This document shows positions 12,629 to 24,440 of a DNA stretch of 64,000 nt, in pieces. The translations under genes were made by a program, and so were the position numbers. The stretch's first letter is position 1, and each line of letters opens with the position of its first letter. The DNA comes from Aphrophora alni (lineage: Eukaryota > Arthropoda > Insecta > Hemiptera > Aphrophoridae). The notes beneath the pieces are model-generated. The model was given only the letters and a program-made list of their open reading frames with translations, was not told where the DNA came from and did no database searches. Location of the stretch: NCBI GenBank assembly GCA_963513935.1, contig OY740766.1, forward strand, positions 5,225,861-5,289,860, in the 5' to 3' direction.

Positions 12629-13960
12629 TCAATTATAAATTATATATTTTTTACGATGGTTCCCAAATTGGTGAAAGATTTTAAAATACATGATTTGATT
12701 TTTGTAAATATCTCTAGCGTTAAATACTTCTGTCCACACGGACAGTTTGTCTAGCCTATTCATCACAACAGACCCTTTCCTAACAAAAGATCCCACTTTG
12801 TTATTGTCTCTGAGTATTGACAAAATACCTTTCTCTTTCTCCCTTACAGACATAACTACATTTCTCTTTCTCTCAAACATCTTAGAATCTACTGACCTAA
12901 TTTCAACATCTGTTTGCTTAGGAATACTAACCCCACCATTTTTGTATATCATCACAAAGCCTTCTTTTACTATCTCTACATTTTTAAACTTGTATTCAAA
13001 GCTACTCTTTTCCCAAAGACTTTTAATTATCTGTTCTTGTATTCTAAAAACATTTCTAAATTCTAACATCTTGTATTCTTCAAAATCTACAGTCTTATGG
13101 TAAACTCGTTTTTTAAGATAAACAGCTGATTCCTTTATCATAATATTATTTGTTTTTACCTTGTTCTTCAAATTACTTATACCTATTCCAACCCCACCAA
13201 ACATATTAATTTCAACATTATTTGCTGTTTCTAGATTTACCTTGTTACATGTTAGCCCATTATTTATCTTTTTAGCAATTTCTTGAACACAGTCATTCAC
13301 ACAATTGTCCTCTATTATTATCAAATCATTTGACATGTTATTTATTTCATCAAAACTGTTAATTTCAATTTCAGCTACTGCTTGATCTAAATTATTATCC
13401 ATATTATTAATATTTTCTATCAAAACACCCTCTACACTATTAATCTGTTCAAATTCTACTTTTTTCTCACAATAGCTTACTTCAATTTCTACTTTATTAT
13501 TAGTTTCCATTACATTAATTTCCATTTTAAGATTCTGTTCTAATTTTACATAATCTGGTTTTAATTCAAGTTTGATCTGATCTAGCTTTTTATCCAAATT
13601 ATCTAGTTTAACATTATTCTGTTCAATTTTGGTATTTAAATCTTCAAACTTATTACTCAAATCTTGCCTAAATTCTAGATTATTCTGTTCAATTTTATTA
13701 TTTGTTTCTAATCTACTTTGTTTAATATCATTACTTATACACTCAAATTTTTTGTCATTATCTCGTTTAAGTTCTAGATTATTCTGTTTTGTTTCTAAGC
13801 TACTTTGTTCAAATTTCTGATCAAATTTACTCATCAATTGCTCAAACATACTCTCCATTTTCTTATTTTGATCATTATTTTCCCCATTCTTATCTATCCT
13901 AACCTGTTCAATTACACTAACCTGTTCATCCTTTAGATTATTATTATTAGTACCCTCCAT
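12629..13960 (-). CDS. element 1 ORF: 443-aa coiled-coil protein, Gag-like by position
   Basis: Seen: one uninterrupted minus-strand ORF, starting about 250 nt inside the 5' LTR. Residues ~30-150 are Lys/Glu/Asn/Gln-rich heptad-like repeats (IEQNNLEFRQDLSNKFEDLN, KLDNLDKKLDQIKLEL), predicting a long coiled coil. Residues ~150-270 are acidic and Asn-rich. The C-terminal third is basic and more compact (LKKRVYHKTVDFEEYKMLEF, WTEVFNARDIYKNQIM). No CCHC zinc knuckle, protease DSG/DTG or RT motif was seen. Position next to the leader suggests a structural Gag-like or RNA-binding role (inference). An intact frame in a young element suggests it was functional recently. I do not recognise the family. 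Confidence 0.75.
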   Translation of the reverse strand: MEGTNNNNLKDEQVSVIEQVRIDKNGENNDQNKKMESMFEQLMSKFDQKFEQSSLETKQNNLELKRDNDKKFECISNDIKQSRLETNNKIEQNNLEFRQDLSNKFEDLNTKIEQNNVKLDNLDKKLDQIKLELKPDYVKLEQNLKMEINVMETNNKVEIEVSYCEKKVEFEQINSVEGVLIENINNMDNNLDQAVAEIEINSFDEINNMSNDLIIIEDNCVNDCVQEIAKKINNGLTCNKVNLETANNVEINMFGGVGIGISNLKNKVKTNNIMIKESAVYLKKRVYHKTVDFEEYKMLEFRNVFRIQEQIIKSLWEKSSFEYKFKNVEIVKEGFVMIYKNGGVSIPKQTDVEIRSVDSKMFERKRNVVMSVREKEKGILSILRDNNKVGSFVRKGSVVMNRLDKLSVWTEVFNARDIYKNQIMYFKIFHQFGNHRKKYIIYN

Positions 13961-14136
13961 TTTAATTATTATTATTATTAGTCTTTAGTTTTAAATTTAA
14001 ATTTTAGTTACCTTTCATTACCCTAACCTGTTCACTATTATTAACAATTATTATTCCTGAACCCATTTAATCTTATTATATTTAACACAAAACATTTTAA
14101 AAAAGAATCTTTCTTATTATGATAGAGAGAGTCCTT

Positions 14137-14142
14137 ACCTTG
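14137..14142 (-). promoter_or_regulatory. splice-donor-like site in element 1 leader
   Basis: The minus-strand leader reads TCAAG/GTAAGG about 75 nt after the 5' LTR and upstream of the ORF, a strong donor consensus. It could give a spliced subgenomic RNA; no acceptor was assigned. Confidence 0.35.
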
Positions 14143-14211
14143 ATTTTAAGAGTTCTCATTACCAAAATCACTGTTTTTTCGACCAAAAAGGCCCACAGTT
14201 GCGGCGACATT

Positions 14212-15690
14212 TGTAACAATTCAAAAATTTGATGGGTGAATTTAAGATTAATATGATAGTTACTTTTGTTCATCAAAAATGCCACACGTTGAGCGACATT
14301 TGTGACAATTCAAAAATTTAGCTGAAGTTACTTTTAATGTTATTAATTTGTTAATTTGCTCGACTATAGGGCGCCAGGTTTGCTTTAGCATACCAATTTA
14401 GAAAAAAGAATGAATTTAATTATTTATAAGATCTCTGGGGTCGTAAGTTCTTTTCACAGTGTACTTACAGTGGATTTTGGTTTTTTAATGAGAACACTTT
14501 GGCTGAAATGTTACAAAGAAAACATTTATTAAACATTCAAAGAAACATCCTACAAATATTATTAACCACAAAATCATATTATAAATACTAGTTATCCTTT
14601 TAGTTTCAATAACTAATTATGAATTTATATTTCCTTTATTTCTTTCTTTCAAATTAATTAATTTTATCTTCAAAAATGCTTCTACAAATAAAATTGTTGC
14701 AACAGGAATTTAATCTATGAATTTTTTAGTAACTTTGTAGCTCTAAAAGAAAAATAAAAAGATTCTATTTTCATTATTTAAAAGTTTCATTTTTTACTAG
14801 TATCTCTTCTAGTAATAATCTACTAAATTTTCTTTAAATAGATAAACATTTACAAAAAATTAATTTAAAACATAATACAGGTTATTAATCAAACAGATAA
14901 TATATAGCGTCTATACCACAACGCCGATCTAAATAAAAAACATTGTCTGTGTCCGAATGGAAAACTGATGTCCTACGAGTTGAAGTTCTACGGCTCGCAG
15001 TGGATTCTCCCTCGTTCAGAAATTGTTTTCTCAAGTTGTTGAGAATGTTCATAACTCGCGTATATAAATCATTGTCTTTTATGTTCCCGCGTTATTGTCA
15101 TTGAAACACGCTAAATATGGATTTTTAAATACTTTCGATCACTATTTGAGATAAAAAATCAAATGTACATTGTTCTAACAGAACCTAGAAACTCTTTCGA
15201 CGATCTTTTCTCTCCAAACACTGGATTTTGACTTTTAAGAACACAACCTGTTCATTTTAAGCGGTAAACTCAACTCTTAGAAAACACATCTTGTCCCTTC
15301 AATCGCTGGACTTCGACTTTTTTGAACACAACCTGTCACTCCTAACGCTGGACTTAGACTTTTTTGAACACAACCTGTCACTCCTAACGCTGGACTTAGA
15401 CTGAAGTTACCATGAGGCAAATTCTTACTTCCGAAAGCGTTCCTTCCGGTTACTGTTCACACATTTTACCGCACTGCCGTAAAATACAAATAATTTACAT
15501 TTTATAACAAACAAACTAAATTACATTAAAATTAAACATAATAGTTCATACTGTTGTCTTGAAAATCCATTTTTCTTTTATTAATGACGTTAATAAATTT
15601 AAATTATTATTTGAATTTATTATCTCTTTGGCTTAACCGCGTCTTTTAAATGAGTCTATTTTAAAATCTGACTTTTCACATTGTCACACC
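14212..15690 (-). repeat. element 1 LTR (5' copy)
   Basis: 1479 bp, nearly identical to 7857-9333, with the same four-unit internal array (15239, 15280, 15324, 15366). As the upstream LTR of a minus-strand element it should carry the promoter. Confidence 0.95.
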
Positions 15691-18600
15691 TTATAGTTTT
15701 GGCCTGTTAAGTAGCAACAGGAAAGTGAGTAGCATTTGATGTTTTTGTTAGAACCAATGAGTGGCCATTTTGAAATGATTGTACCTTGATTAATTTGTCT
15801 GATATCCTTAGTATTTTAGTCGAGAGACAGCTAAATCTTCCGAATAAATTCCTCTAAAGTACAGACAAGCTGAAGTTGCTTCATCATTTAGAGAATTTTT
15901 TTAATTCAATGGGTGCTAAATACACTCTACTCACAAGTTGACAGCCAGAGACTGAAGTTCTCTGCATGTGTATTAAGGTACCTTAACCCCCTCACCTCCA
16001 CCACTTCGTTGTCTTGATTTTCATTAGATTCTTTGGAGAAAATCCAGCTCGGATATTTTTTTAATAAACCTTATACATAGATATTTACATAACAAAACTC
16101 CCATTAAACATACAAATAGACATGTGACTGTGTACATATCAGGATGTCCAGAATATAAATTAGAAATAGTGTGTCAGGGTTCTGGAGTTTAAAAGAGATA
16201 AGAGCAAGGTTTTAAAACATCTGACGAGGGAGAAATGTCATATTTCAGCAAGCACTACATGTGTTTTTGTATGTTACTAACGGTTGGTGTAGAATGAAAG
16301 TTAAATTCATTTATCTTTGATATCTATTCACATGATGAAGACCCACTTTTTACTTTGCCCAGTTTTCTGCTCAACTATTGCTGGTTATTTCAGGTTAGGT
16401 TTCATTTACATTGGACATGCATGACAAATGTGATCGCTTCCAAAGGCTAAGAGGACCATTGGATGTTATGGTCTCGTCTGTCTACCTCGGAAACCGGATA
16501 CTGTAATTGGAAATCAAGTGGTGTCAAAAATGTATAAATAATAATTTTTTTTTTTGTATTCTACAATATCACTACTCAATGTATAAAATAATGAAGCTGT
16601 TTATAAATGAATATTTTTTAAATTTTTTCTTTTTTTAACAGGCTTCTGGCTTCTCTGAATTTTTCTCAACTTCTATATCTAAACTAATATTATTAAGAGA
16701 AAATTATTTGAGTTTGTAAGAGAAACTACCCAACTAATTGGAATACTTCTTTTGGCAAAAAGATTATTTATTCCAGGTGGATGCATAAGCTAAACTCTAT
16801 TACCCTATGAAAAATGGAAGTGTATGATAGATTGTTCTCAGCTTACATTAGAATAATTCAGCCTTTAGATGTCTCCAGAGAAAAAAGTTACATACTGCCA
16901 GCCAGGTCCAGTGACAATAAAGACTATTGAATATTACCTTATTGTGAAATTAAAAACCAAGGAAATATTAATTTCTTCAAGACATCTATGAATTATCTTG
17001 CTGTATGAGCTATGGCACCATCTTATTGAAATCACAAAGACTAATTTCATAAAGTTTTGTGTGCAGAAAGTTGTGTAACATGTCGACATAACAATTGGAC
17101 ATTACTTTAAAGGTTTGGAAACCTTTCTTAAAAAGCAAGACCGTATCATTACAAAATCAGCATTGATGCACCAAACGGTGACATTTTCAAATTGCACAAA
17201 ATGCTCATGTACTAGGAGCTTTTGAGGTTTATTTTATGGCAATACTAAAAATTTTGTTTATTAATGCTTTGTTACTAGACAGCACATTAGAATTCACTAG
17301 AACATTTTCAAGAATAGCCTGCTAAGAAGGAACAAGGATTACCAAATCAAGTTCAATTAGTTGCAGTATAATACACATTTTGTACTAATGAAACTTCAGA
17401 ACCACAATACATGTAAAATTCTCCTTATGTTCCGATCAGACAACCAAAAACAGCAGCATGATTAAAAGTGAGCATCGTGACTCAGTGATTCTATGTTTTT
17501 GATTGGATTGAACGTTACAAGACCCGCCATGTGGTTTTTCTTCAAAACTGATCCTTTGGCTCTAAAATTAGACAACTATAACAATATGGTTTTCCAGTGA
17601 GGTACTGCATTTTAATCTAACTTGAATTGACAATGAAATAATCACTGTACTAAAATGATAGAATTGGCATTTTAAAACTAACTCTCAATAACGAAATCAC
17701 AATCCTCAACAATCAAATGCCATGATAGCAAAATAAATGGTAAAGTATTCTCTACTAAAAGGCATATCAATGTCACACTTTTCTAGTGCTCTAACAGCAG
17801 AGAGTTATTTATGCAAATGACAAACATTCAATTGTCCTTTTAAAACTAGTAAATAATAAAAAATGGCACACAGAAAACATTAAAGGAATACTGTTTGTGT
17901 GTTACACAATTTAATCCTTGGATTTTTTAAATTGATTCTTACATTACATTAGATTAACCAGTGTTAAGTTACCAAGACAACATTTTTTTAACACTGTATT
18001 TCTGCTGTACACTATCAAGGTCACCATTGCCTATTGTTGTTACTATTGACTATTTATTCAGGGTCACCACCCCACCCAATATAAATATGAGTAACTACGA
18101 TGTCTACCCAGGGCACAGTAGTTACTGACAAAGCATAAAATAGCTTGAGTAAAATAATACTGAAGACTGAAATCTGCAAAGGAGATTTCAAAATGTCAAT
18201 TTTTTATTAGATCATATTATACTTTTGTAGAGTAAAAGAGAAAGAATTGTATCATTTACATGGAAGGCATACCAAATTATGACACATATCTTGCTACAGT
18301 TTTTACTACTAAACTGCCAAATGTTATGATTGTTCAATTCTGGTTTATGGCATTACGTTTTACCATGTGTTATCTACTCCCCGGTCTATTAGTATAATGA
18401 GGAATAATGTAAAAGTTGTTAAGCCAATAAAATATGCCCCCCCCCCCAGTAAAATTTCTATGAACAGGATTTAAATGTCCATTCTATTTTATAAATAAAT
18501 AAACACCTATTCACATGATAACTTTTCAACAAATTATCCTGATTTTATGAAGTATTGTGTACAGTGTTATTTTTATAATATTTTGAATGAGTTCGTAAAC

Positions 18601-19584
18601 CAGCAAAATTTGTAACACTAATAGAGTTGGCTGATAATTGTCAATATTCTGCCCTAACAGTTTCGTTTTTTTGTTACATTTTTGCTAAAACTGAATGAAC
18701 AGCAAGGCTTATTCATATCTGTTAGTAAAACTATTATAAGCTCATGATATACAATCTGAAAATTAATGCGCAACTAGCTGCCGAAAATCAATACTGTTTT
18801 ACAAGTATTATTTAAGCCCAATTTGCTGACCAATAAATTAAAAGTTGAGATATCATAAAACCTGCAATTTTTTTGGCAGGCCAAAGAATGAGCGTTTAAA
18901 TAGAAGAAAGAAGGAAAGAGGCTGAGACAATACAAGAAAAATAATGAGAGGAAAATGTATGGCGTAACGTGTGAGGAGATTATTTGGGAAATAATGACAA
19001 GGATGATAAATTACTATGTGGACTTGATTATGGAGATAAGAGGAAGATATTACAATGGATGGAATGAAAGTTGGTAGAACTGTTAAGAAGTTGGTAAACT
19101 GTTCTGGAAGAAAATGATCAAGAAGAAATGATTGGATGAATTGGAAAGCAATCTGAGAAGTATAAGCGTTAGTAGAGGTAATAAATAAACCAAGAGCTAG
19201 AGGTAAAAAGGCCAGAATAATTAGGGAGGGCAAGACACTATTTGTCAGTTTTTTTAAAAAGTGCTGATTTCACCAACAAATTTACGTTGTATAAATTTGA
19301 TTTCACCATTTAAAAACATTTAAGTAATTTAAAACTAATATCGTTATATTATACAGCTCTATTTCACATTGTAAAATGCTGAGAACTATAGTATTTGTCT
19401 ATGAAGCTGTACTCTTTATTGTTTAAACGTTCCACACTATAGTGAAATTCTTGCCTCGGATTTAAATTTCCAAAATAAGGTTGTCAATAGAATAAAATTG
19501 ATTAAGTTCCTAGTGTAATTACTAATATATATTACATTAAAATAAATAATGTAAATAAAGATAAAATATATTTACATTAAATAC
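15691..19584 (-). other. slo2 last intron, part right of LTR element 1
   Basis: AT-rich intron DNA. It contains a Helitron-like end (16672-16815), a short poly-C run near 18438 and a purine-rich stretch at 18890-19230 whose complementary 126-codon open frame looks like a composition artefact. Confidence 0.5.
16672..16815 (+). mobile_element. Helitron-like 5' end, copy 1
   Basis: Begins TCTATATCTAAACTAATATT and continues gagtttgtaagagaaactac, ccaactaattgg, then a ttccaggtggatgcataagc segment. A second copy with the same order is at 45815-45965. From memory, many arthropod Helitrons start TC-TATACTAATATTATAAA with a similar continuation. No RC/helicase coding was seen. Confidence 0.5.
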
Positions 19585-19930
19585 AGGAAAATGTGAGACA
19601 CCAATTTCTTCTAAACTGCTTTTACGAGTAGCTTGTGCGAGACCTTGCCGTAATGAGTTTGATCTTCTAAGAAGGATATCATCGACTACTCTCAAAGAAT
19701 TAGATCTTCCACGGAATGTTCCAGCTACTGTAGGACTATCAGGTAATGATAATGAGTTGGCTTTCGTTGTAACTAAAGGTGGCGCTCGTGGTGGGGGAAA
19801 TATCAAACCTGACCCTCTTCGAGAACCACCTACAAGACCTTGTGAGCAGAAACTGATATTTGATTTACGACGGCTGTTATGTCTCTCAAACGTCTTTTGT
19901 GCTGAGAATGGACTTGGCCTCACAAGGTAT
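19585..19930 (-). CDS. slo2: slo2 exon 13: RCK2 end and Ser/Arg-rich tail
   Basis: Seen: acceptor attttgttacag before 19930 and donor TTTCCT/gtattt after 19585; 346 bp, phase 2 in, phase 0 out. It starts IYLVRPSPFSAQKTFERHNS, matching the YLIR-x-DPL end of RCK2 in vertebrates, then runs into a tail with RRKSNISF, two RSNSLR motifs and RKSSLEEIG. An alternative donor at ATTG/gtgtct would give a short different end after exon 14 (12 codons to a stop), so it is less likely. The repeated Arg-x-x-Ser motifs are possible kinase or 14-3-3 sites (inference). Confidence 0.92.
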
Positions 19931-20612
19931 CTGTAACAAAATGAGTGTTAGTTTTTAAATATTTTATATTTCTCGGGACTCTTGTTATTGAATCTTTTAA
20001 ATTTCCACCAAATAGTTTGGTTGTTTTGTAAGTAATGAAAAATCAATAATGGGAACCAACCCTTTGTTTGATATGTGGATAATTCTGGAAGACAATACTT
20101 TAGCATTGTTATCAGTGAAAAAACATTTGGACTCCGTTGAGTCTGTGTGCTTCTAAAGTTAATACCAGTGCATATTTCTTTAAATATAATTTAAATGTAA
20201 AACATTAAGTTTGAGTATGTGTTAATATCTGTGTATATGTAAATATGTAATTTGGTTTTAAATTTTTCTTGGAGATCTGATGATGCTGTCAATGACAAGC
20301 AAAACATGTAGTTATGGGAAAAAACAATAAAGTGTCAACAAGCGGTGAGTTAAAAATTATCTAATTGGTATAGTAAGAGATGGCTTTTAGTGAGTAAAAA
20401 TCTCACACTTTTGGGAATATGAGCTTCATTTTGTATAATTATAAATCTTTTTATTTACAACATAAAAAAAAGAAACAGTTTAGCAACAGTTCTTGCAATA
20501 TGAAGATAAGTATAATTTATGTTGACGAAAACCGATGAAAAAGCCTATAATCTACGTTTTATTATTATTTTCCTAATAGTAACTATTTTGATACAAAAAC
20601 ATAAATGCTTAC
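19931..20612 (-). other. slo2 intron between exons 12 and 13
   Basis: 682-bp intron. It contains a degenerate hammerhead-like core followed by AATAAA at about 20277-20331 on the plus strand, probably the 3' end of a retroelement remnant. Confidence 0.6.
20277..20310 (+). ncRNA. degenerate hammerhead-ribozyme-like core
   Basis: CTGATGA (20277-20283), then a hairpin GCTGTC-AAT-GACAAGC (six pairs with one bulged A), then AAAACATGT where an active core would need GAAAC. The G-to-A change should abolish cleavage. Such motifs occur in terminal repeats of Penelope-like elements (established knowledge). Confidence 0.4.
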
Positions 20613-20818
20613 ATTATGTCACCTTCTTCTAGTTTCAAATCACAACTAGGGTTTATTATGACATAAGAAAGACTAGATCTCTTTTCACTGACATCATCGT
20701 AATCAATTCCAGGTAAATTAAGACTCTCCATTCTTGAACGGACTAAGTTAGCAATCTCTGCACGTTCTATCATCTCTGCATGATTATCTCGAGCTTCATC
20801 ACCGACGTTAATAGAATA
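20613..20818 (-). CDS. slo2: slo2 exon 12: late RCK2
   Basis: Seen: acceptor tatctgtgtgcag before 20818 and donor CATAAT/gtaagc after 20613; 206 bp, phase 0 in, phase 2 out. Peptide landmarks: SINVGDEARDNHAEMIERAE, IANLVRSRMESLNLPGIDYD, DVSEKRSSLSYVIINPSCD, LKLEEGDIM. Known: KCNT1 has ELVKNRMKHLGLPTTGYEDV followed by [22 protein letters not shown], so the RCK2 beta-strand SYVxINP and the EEGDI turn are placed correctly. Confidence 0.95.
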
Positions 20819-22017
20819 CTGCACACAGATACAACAATTACTTCAATATGAAAAGAAAACTACAACAGTGTTGGATAGGTTGTATTTTAACCTACAATTA
20901 TATACATTATAATAATAGTTTTTATAACATTTTGGGAGTTTAAAAAAAATAAATAATGGAAAATTTTGTAGTATAGATTGTATTTATATGTTCTTAAAAT
21001 AAATAGTACACAATAATTGCACTAACTTTCTCAAATACATATATTAAAAAAGAAAGATGAAACAAACAAAAACCATTTGTCTCTGTCCCCTCCACTGATA
21101 AAAAAGTAAAATTTAATGAACCAGGTTGAATATCTCTAAATTATCCTGAGTTATTTATATCATATTTAGGTAAAAAATTGAAGCGGAAGTTATTCAAATC
21201 AGTGTGGTAAACAATACGTAAAAGAAATATATTATAGTTTGTTTTTTGGAAAAAATTAAAATAATATTTTCGACGTTGGTCGAGACTCATTTTGGTATTT
21301 TCCAATTTACTCATAAAGCATATTTTTCTTTTTCATATAATTAGCACATTGGCAAAGTCACATTTCAAGCAAATTATATGGAAATACTTTTCTTCCCAAT
21401 TCTGAGGTATTCGGCCTTAAAACAGTGTCTATGATTCTTTCAACTTTTTTTCAGAAATGGTAAAAAAAAGAAAGAAAATCACCTTGTTTAAGTAATATAC
21501 AAATTGTTTGGTAATATAGTAAAAATTACCAAATTTCATCAAATTTGATCCATCACTTTTGGGTACTGTATGATAGACAGACAGATATTTAAAAAATTAC
21601 TTTTACGGTAAGGGTCCTCATAACAGATATTTCCACTAAAAACTGTTTTATTATTATAAACTTTTTACAGTATAATAAAACTTTCTATACTAAGTTTATG
21701 TGAGAAAATCAAAATCAAATATTTCATTAATGCATAGGACTGGGCCACAATGCAAGCAGGACCAGGGATGGTGACATAATGTGAGATAGAAAATACAAGG
21801 ACATATGGTGCATGCAGCTCAGCTGAACTTTTTTAAAAAGCAAACTTGCTTTACTCATTTGTCAAATAAATCTCCAGTTCCAACCTAATAATTTAGATTT
21901 GTTGACAAAAGTCTTATGTAAGCTCCCAGGCTTGCCATGTTAGGCTGTCTTACAGAATAAAATGTTTCACAAGTCCCTTTGTACTGTGGGGAATAAGTTA
22001 GATGTAATATTAAATAT

Positions 22018-22773
22018 TGTTAGGAAGAAGTAAGGTGTACTTTAGTAAGGTGTAAATTTGTTAGAATAGTGATTAGGCAAGACTTATAGTTCAAGAATGT
22101 AAGTAGGTCAGGAGGTCTACTTATATGAAATGGTAGCACAAAGTGAGAAGTTTGGCAAATGCTGATCTTAGGTTTGCTGGTCTAGTGAATATTATTTAAA
22201 ATGAAATAGTTGAGGAAGGGAGATGGAGAGGTTTAAAATAATCAGGAAGGACAAAGAGAAAGGTTTTTTGTTTCTGGGGGATCAGCCAAGTGGGATGGTC
22301 TCTCATGTGAAGAGAGAACACTAGTGAATTGGAATTTGAGAGGACAGGCAGTCTAGAGTTGGCCAACTCTGGAGAAGAAGAAAGGTAAAGCCATATCTCT
22401 TTTTGTGTTTGAGTTTTGTTTTGAGGGAAAAGTCTAGAAAGACAAATATTCTAAAGTGGGGGAGCAACAGATTAAATTTGGAAATAAAATTGTGATAAAT
22501 AGATCTGGGTTTAAGGAATAACTTACGCTGTATAATTTAGTATCTTATTTCTGTGAGCTAATATAAGTGATGATCGTACTAATTGTGTGAGAAAAGATAA
22601 ATACTTGATAGTATTCCAGTAAATATATTATGGATATGTTTTATATGTAATAAATAATCTTCTCCCTTAGCTGATTTTATCTATTGCCAAGCGATTTTGT
22701 TATTTTATTCAAACTCGTAGAAAATGATTATAGGAAAAAAACCTATTATTCATATAATTTGGATTTAACAATA
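22018..22773 (+). mobile_element. possible solo LTR or LTR fragment
   Basis: Starts TGTTAGGAAGAAGTAAGG, resembling the start of element 2's LTR (TGTTAGGAATAAGTTAA). Its purine-rich body is unlike the surrounding DNA and a TTTAACA lies near 22773. I could not find a matching target duplication, so the right end and the call are weak. Confidence 0.22.
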
Positions 22774-24440
22774 AGGTAACCGCAAGGTATGATTTTTTGT
22801 CATCCCAAACCTTCTTTAATTATTCATTTAAATACTCTCTAGCCACGTCAAACCCCTAAATATCATACATGTCAACTAGTGTATCCCTGTTAGAAAATAT
22901 ACCTTCATTTATGAACATCATTGTAATATTTTAATGATGAAAGTTTATTACATTTTGTCTGCTGATCTTTTATTTTGGTGATGGTGACCACAGTTTCAAC
23001 CTCACAGGGTCATTTTCGAACACAAGACACACTCACTGCACTATATGTGTATTGCCACATTATGTGGGTCATTAAAATTTTAAACTATGTTATCAACCAG
23101 TGTATGATTGCAGTCTTCATAGAACCTAGTTTCAAAGGTGCAAACTTTAATCATAATATAAGTGTGATCAAAAAGTACGATTTAACATGAATATTGTAAT
23201 ACAACAACTTCAGAATTTTTCCGTAATCTTTTAATAATTTATAAAATCAATCCATAATATTATTACTGTCAATGTAGTAAAAAATATTGCATTTGATGTA
23301 TAATAGTGACAAAAAATTAAATTAAATTTCATGAAGGTTAAAGTACAAATATGACTCTTTTCAGGGAGAAATTGAAATTCCTGGAGAGGCATTCAAATGT
23401 AAACAAAAATATACTTAATGCTATACACAAACCAGGGAAAATGTTGGTATCTATTGCAAAGTAATCGATCAATTACTTACTCTACTTGTTAACATATTGG
23501 TTTGGAGTACCTATGCAGTAAATCTAAATATAATTATAGTTCTAACAAATAATAATATTTGTGTATTTCTATTGAATTATGGAGGTAAATTTTTTTCATT
23601 TGATTGGTAAACGTTTTTGTTGTTCTCAGTTAATTGTATATTAATAAAATCTATTTTTATTCTACACCCAGATTTACAACCCCTAAATCTTTCAACTCTA
23701 AAAATTTATTTGTTTGCCTACATGTAAATTTGGGCCAACTGTTACCATTAAAATGGCTAAGTACAATCCCGTAGAAAGTGCTCAATATATCACAAGTTGA
23801 TTTAGATTTTAATTTATTAAACAGTTTTGGTATTTACAATATTTATAAAAAAATTCTACTTTTTAGTACTTGTTGTAATCCATGTTAAACAAAAACAACT
23901 GAATATTACATTTAAATTATATTGTTTATTTATTTTCAAAGGCTGCCATTTTTCATAACAAATACCAATCCATTATACAGAAGATAAAACTCTTTATATA
24001 ATAGTACAATATAGTAACAAGCAATACAGTAATTAACTAAAACAACTACAAAGCAAACAACATTATAATAGAAAAATAAAGTGACATAGACAATACAGTG
24101 AGACATAATATATTACATGAGGATTATGGTACACATAAGAAAGAATACAAAATATAACAGCAAATGCTTTTATACAATGAAAGTTGAATAACAAAGAGAT
24201 GAAAGAGATTATTAGCAATGACACAACCAGTTGTCATGAAAGGAAGCTGTGGATACAACTTCTGTAAATTAACATTTTGTGGTTCTTTCAGTCTTGTTAT
24301 AACCAGTACGGATCGGTTGTATGAATATTTAGGATATTTTTTATATGTGCTTCTGAAACACAAACTTCCACTTCAAACTAGGTGTATCTTCCTCTACTCT
24401 ACTTTTGTGAAGTGAAATTATGTCTCATTTTTTATATACA

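Larger units (their letters stand above)
7857..15690 (-). mobile_element. LTR element 1: non-autonomous 7.8-kb retrotransposon
   Basis: Seen: direct LTRs of 1477 and 1479 bp (7857-9333, 14212-15690) beginning TGTAAC and ending GTCACA on the plus strand, flanked by the 4-bp duplication CCTT (7853-7856, 15691-15694). The copies differ by one substitution (9189 versus 15544) and a 2-bp T-run indel that I could see, so the insertion is recent. Orientation is minus, from the only long ORF (12629-13960) and a GGGG-containing tract just inside the left LTR (9334-9345) that could be the polypurine tract. Between the ORF and the left LTR lie about 3.3 kb with no long ORF and no protease, RT, RNase H or integrase motif. 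Inferred: a LARD-type element mobilised by enzymes of another element; superfamily undetermined. It sits in the last slo2 intron, sense to the gene. Confidence 0.92.

Noticed and set aside
12747..13103. 118-codon plus-strand frame
   Set aside because: Shadow of the 443-codon minus-strand ORF of element 1 on the opposite strand.
18853..19233. 126-codon minus-strand hydrophobic frame
   Set aside because: Complement of a purine-rich stretch, with no splice context or recognisable family; hydrophobicity follows from composition.
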